A stretch of 13,884 nt of DNA, taken from assembly GCA_043779285.1 (NCBI GenBank), contig JAYWEL010000037.1, forward strand, positions 1 through 13,884, read 5' to 3'. The position numbers and the translations under genes were made by a program. Numbering within the stretch: the stretch's first letter is position 1; each line of letters opens with the position of its first letter. The stretch comes from MGR-bin208 sp043779285. Lineage in GTDB: Bacteria; Bacteroidota; Bacteroidia; Chitinophagales; Chitinophagaceae. Below are positions 12,286 to 13,884 of this stretch, one piece after another. The notes beneath the pieces are model-generated. The model saw only the letters and a list, made by a program, of their open reading frames with translations, was not told the DNA's origin and made no database searches.

Positions 12286-13665
12286 ATGAGCAAAATTATT
12301 TTTATTATTCCTCTTTTTATTTGTTTGTTATTCTCTGATGCTCATTCACAAGAGCTAAAGGCTGAGGAGATTTATACCAAAATCAATAATGCAATTGTTA
12401 CTATTTATACTTTTGATGCAAAAGGTAAAATTTTATCGCAGGGCAGCGGAGTTGTGCTTAATGATAAGGGCTGGGTTGTAACCAACTACCATGTTTTTGC
12501 AGGAGCGGATAAATTAGTGGTGAAGCATAAAGAGAAAATTGTAGAATACAGCAACATAGTTGGGCTGGATGTTGAAAAAGATATTTTGATTTTGAAAATT
12601 GAGGACAAGACTTTTCAATCAATAAAAATTGGTAATAGCGATTCGCTGAAAGTTGGACAAAAAATCTATGCCATCGGAAGCCCGATGGGTTTTGAAAACA
12701 CGATGACAGAAGGAATAATAAGCGGGCTGCGGCATTACGAAAAAGAGTCAAAAAATTTTATACAGATTTCTGCTGCCATTTCTCCCGGTTCAAGTGGTGG
12801 AGCAATTGTAAATAATAGAGGAGAACTTATTGCAATAAGCACCTTGACCGTAACGGAAGCCCAGAACCTGAATTTTGCCATCCCCGTAAATGATGTTCTT
12901 GCTGTTTATAAGCAGGATGGGATTAAACAAAATGAGATAGACGCTGCTGTTTATTTTTTTAAAGCTGTAAGTGAATTAGAAAAACAAAATTATGATGCTG
13001 CTATAGATAATTACAAAAAAGCAGTTTCTATAAATCCGAAACTTGCTGAAGCTTATTATAATTTAGGAATTGCTTACGGCGAGAAAGGAGATACTGAAAC
13101 GGCAATAATTTATTACAAAAAAGCTATAGCTATTAACCCGAATGATGCTGAAGCTTACAATAATTTAGGAAATGCTTATAGGGAAAAAGGAGATACTGAA
13201 ACGGAAATAATTTACTACAAGAAAGCGATAGCTATTAACCCGGAACATGCTAAAGCTTATTATAATTTAGGAAATGCTTATGGCGAGAAAGGAGATACTG
13301 AAACAGCAATAGTTTACTACAAGAAAGCGATTGATATTAACCCGGAATATGCTAAAGCTTATAATAATTTAGGAGCTGCTTATCAGAAAAAAGGAGATAT
13401 TGAAACGGCAATATTTTACTACAAGAAAGCGATAGCTATTAACCCCGAATATGCTACAGCTTATTCTAATTTAGGAGTTGCTTATGGCAAGAAAGGAGAT
13501 ATTGAAAATGCAATAGTTTACCTAAAGAGGGCTATTGATATTGATCCAAAAGATGCTGAAGCTTATTATAATTTGGGAATTGCTTATGGCAAGAAAGGAG
13601 ATAAGCATTTGAAACAATATTATTTAGAAAAAGCTTATGAACTTGATCCAAGTTTAAGAAAGTGA
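12286..13665 (+). CDS. Exported trypsin-like (S1/HtrA-type) serine protease with C-terminal TPR array
   Basis: Residues 1-22 are a Sec signal peptide (MSKIIFIIPLFICLLFSDAH then SQ), so the protein is periplasmic or surface-bound. Residues of about 25-210 are a chymotrypsin-fold protease like the HtrA catalytic domain, with a complete triad: H69 in VTNYHVFAG, D99 in EKDILILKI and S170 in SPGSSGGAIVN. Instead of a PDZ domain, residues of about 222-459 are seven TPR units of 34 residues with the consensus AYYNLGxAYGEKGDxExAIxYYKKAIxINP; units start at about 256, 290, 324, 358, 392 and 426, with one more degenerate unit before. The TPRs probably bind a partner or substrate. The ATG at 12286 directly precedes the hydrophobic signal core. 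The reading frame remains open after the TGA stop to the end of the window. Confidence 0.9.
   Translation: MSKIIFIIPLFICLLFSDAHSQELKAEEIYTKINNAIVTIYTFDAKGKILSQGSGVVLNDKGWVVTNYHVFAGADKLVVKHKEKIVEYSNIVGLDVEKDILILKIEDKTFQSIKIGNSDSLKVGQKIYAIGSPMGFENTMTEGIISGLRHYEKESKNFIQISAAISPGSSGGAIVNNRGELIAISTLTVTEAQNLNFAIPVNDVLAVYKQDGIKQNEIDAAVYFFKAVSELEKQNYDAAIDNYKKAVSINPKLAEAYYNLGIAYGEKGDTETAIIYYKKAIAINPNDAEAYNNLGNAYREKGDTETEIIYYKKAIAINPEHAKAYYNLGNAYGEKGDTETAIVYYKKAIDINPEYAKAYNNLGAAYQKKGDIETAIFYYKKAIAINPEYATAYSNLGVAYGKKGDIENAIVYLKRAIDIDPKDAEAYYNLGIAYGKKGDKHLKQYYLEKAYELDPSLRK
13051..13653 (+). repeat. 102-bp tandem repeat encoding TPR units, about six copies
   Basis: Units starting GCTTA(T/C) followed by (T/A)(A/C)TAATTTAGG begin at 13051, 13153, 13255, 13357, 13459 and 13561, exactly 102 bases apart. 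Long stretches (for example AAAGGAGATACTGAAACGG and ACTACAAGAAAGCGAT) are repeated almost unchanged at the DNA level. The period equals 34 codons, so gain or loss of a unit keeps the frame. The high DNA identity suggests recent expansion. Confidence 0.88.
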
Positions 13666-13761
13666 AGGAGATATTATATAACTGCTGATGCAAAAGAAAT
13701 ACTTATTTATTCACGACAAGTATATAATTCCTACATCAGACAAACCATATATCAATGCAAA

Positions 13762-13884
13762 ATGTTTTATGTGGATTCAGACGGGGAAATATATCATTGG
13801 CTTGCACAATCTTCATTAGTTCCTCCGCAACAAATGGATGTGAATCTTACATCCGTTATCTATATGCTTTTAATTGATATAATA
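13762..13884 (+). CDS. Possible partial gene running off the window, unrecognised
   Basis: From ATG 13762 the frame reads MFYVDSDGEIYHWLAQSSLV and continues to the end of the window without a stop. The same frame is open all the way back to the TGA of the protease-TPR gene at 13663-13665, reading RRYYITADAKEILIYSRQVY and onward. It could be the start of a small gene, a separated C-terminal part of the upstream protein, or a chance open frame. I do not recognise the sequence. The overlapping frame from 13688 closes at 13819 after 43 codons and looks less protein-like. Confidence 0.3.
   Translation, partial: MFYVDSDGEIYHWLAQSSLVPPQQMDVNLTSVIYMLLIDII

Noticed and set aside
13051..13653. CRISPR-like or non-coding tandem array
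   Set aside because: The 102-bp period is in frame and encodes canonical 34-residue TPR units; there are no spacers.
13688..13819. A 43-codon frame beginning MQKKYLFIHDKYII
   Set aside because: Short, no recognisable motif, and overlapped by a more protein-like frame that is open to the window end.

Overview
The window looks like AT-rich chromosomal DNA of a member of the Bacteroidota, probably near the Chitinophagaceae/Sphingobacteriia. This is inferred from A-rich leaders without Shine-Dalgarno motifs, the small GxxExxY and four-helix-bundle genes, and short dispersed palindromes of types I associate with that phylum. All credible genes are on the + strand.

Layout. (1) 57-2970 is an AT-rich accessory block: an unrecognised 159-aa gene, one base from an exported TPR protein ending in a retropepsin-like aspartic protease domain; then a repeat-filled gap; then a HEPN/AbiV-type abortive-infection protein. 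(2) 2980-11824 is a complete reductive pyrimidine-catabolism operon: class III aminotransferase, NCS1 transporter, dihydropyrimidinase, beta-ureidopropionase, PreT and PreA. (3) 11825-12285 is non-coding and carries four different inverted repeats. (4) 12286-13665 encodes an exported trypsin-like protease with a C-terminal TPR array built on a 102-bp tandem repeat. An open frame then runs off the window end.

How the genes work together. The NCS1 carrier would import a pyrimidine or related ring. PreT passes NAD(P)H electrons to PreA, which reduces uracil or thymine to the dihydro form. Dihydropyrimidinase opens the ring, the nitrilase-family amidase releases beta-alanine (or beta-aminoisobutyrate), CO2 and ammonia, and the aminotransferase makes malonate semialdehyde (or its methyl homologue). 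No dedicated transcriptional regulator and no semialdehyde dehydrogenase are in the window.

The most unusual structure is inside the operon. Two unrelated small genes, a four-helix-bundle protein and a GxxExxY/PD-(D/E)XK-like protein, sit between pathway genes. Each is enclosed by terminal inverted repeats of its own family: an AT-rich ATTCATAA type and a TTCACGCAAAG type. An ORF-less copy of each family occupies another junction of the same operon. The elements lie exactly at gene boundaries and appear to supply stop codons, start codons or leaders to their neighbours. A third, C/G-rich palindrome is inserted in frame in the aminotransferase N-terminus. I read this as an operon repeatedly entered by palindromic elements, some carrying small genes, without losing its reading frames.
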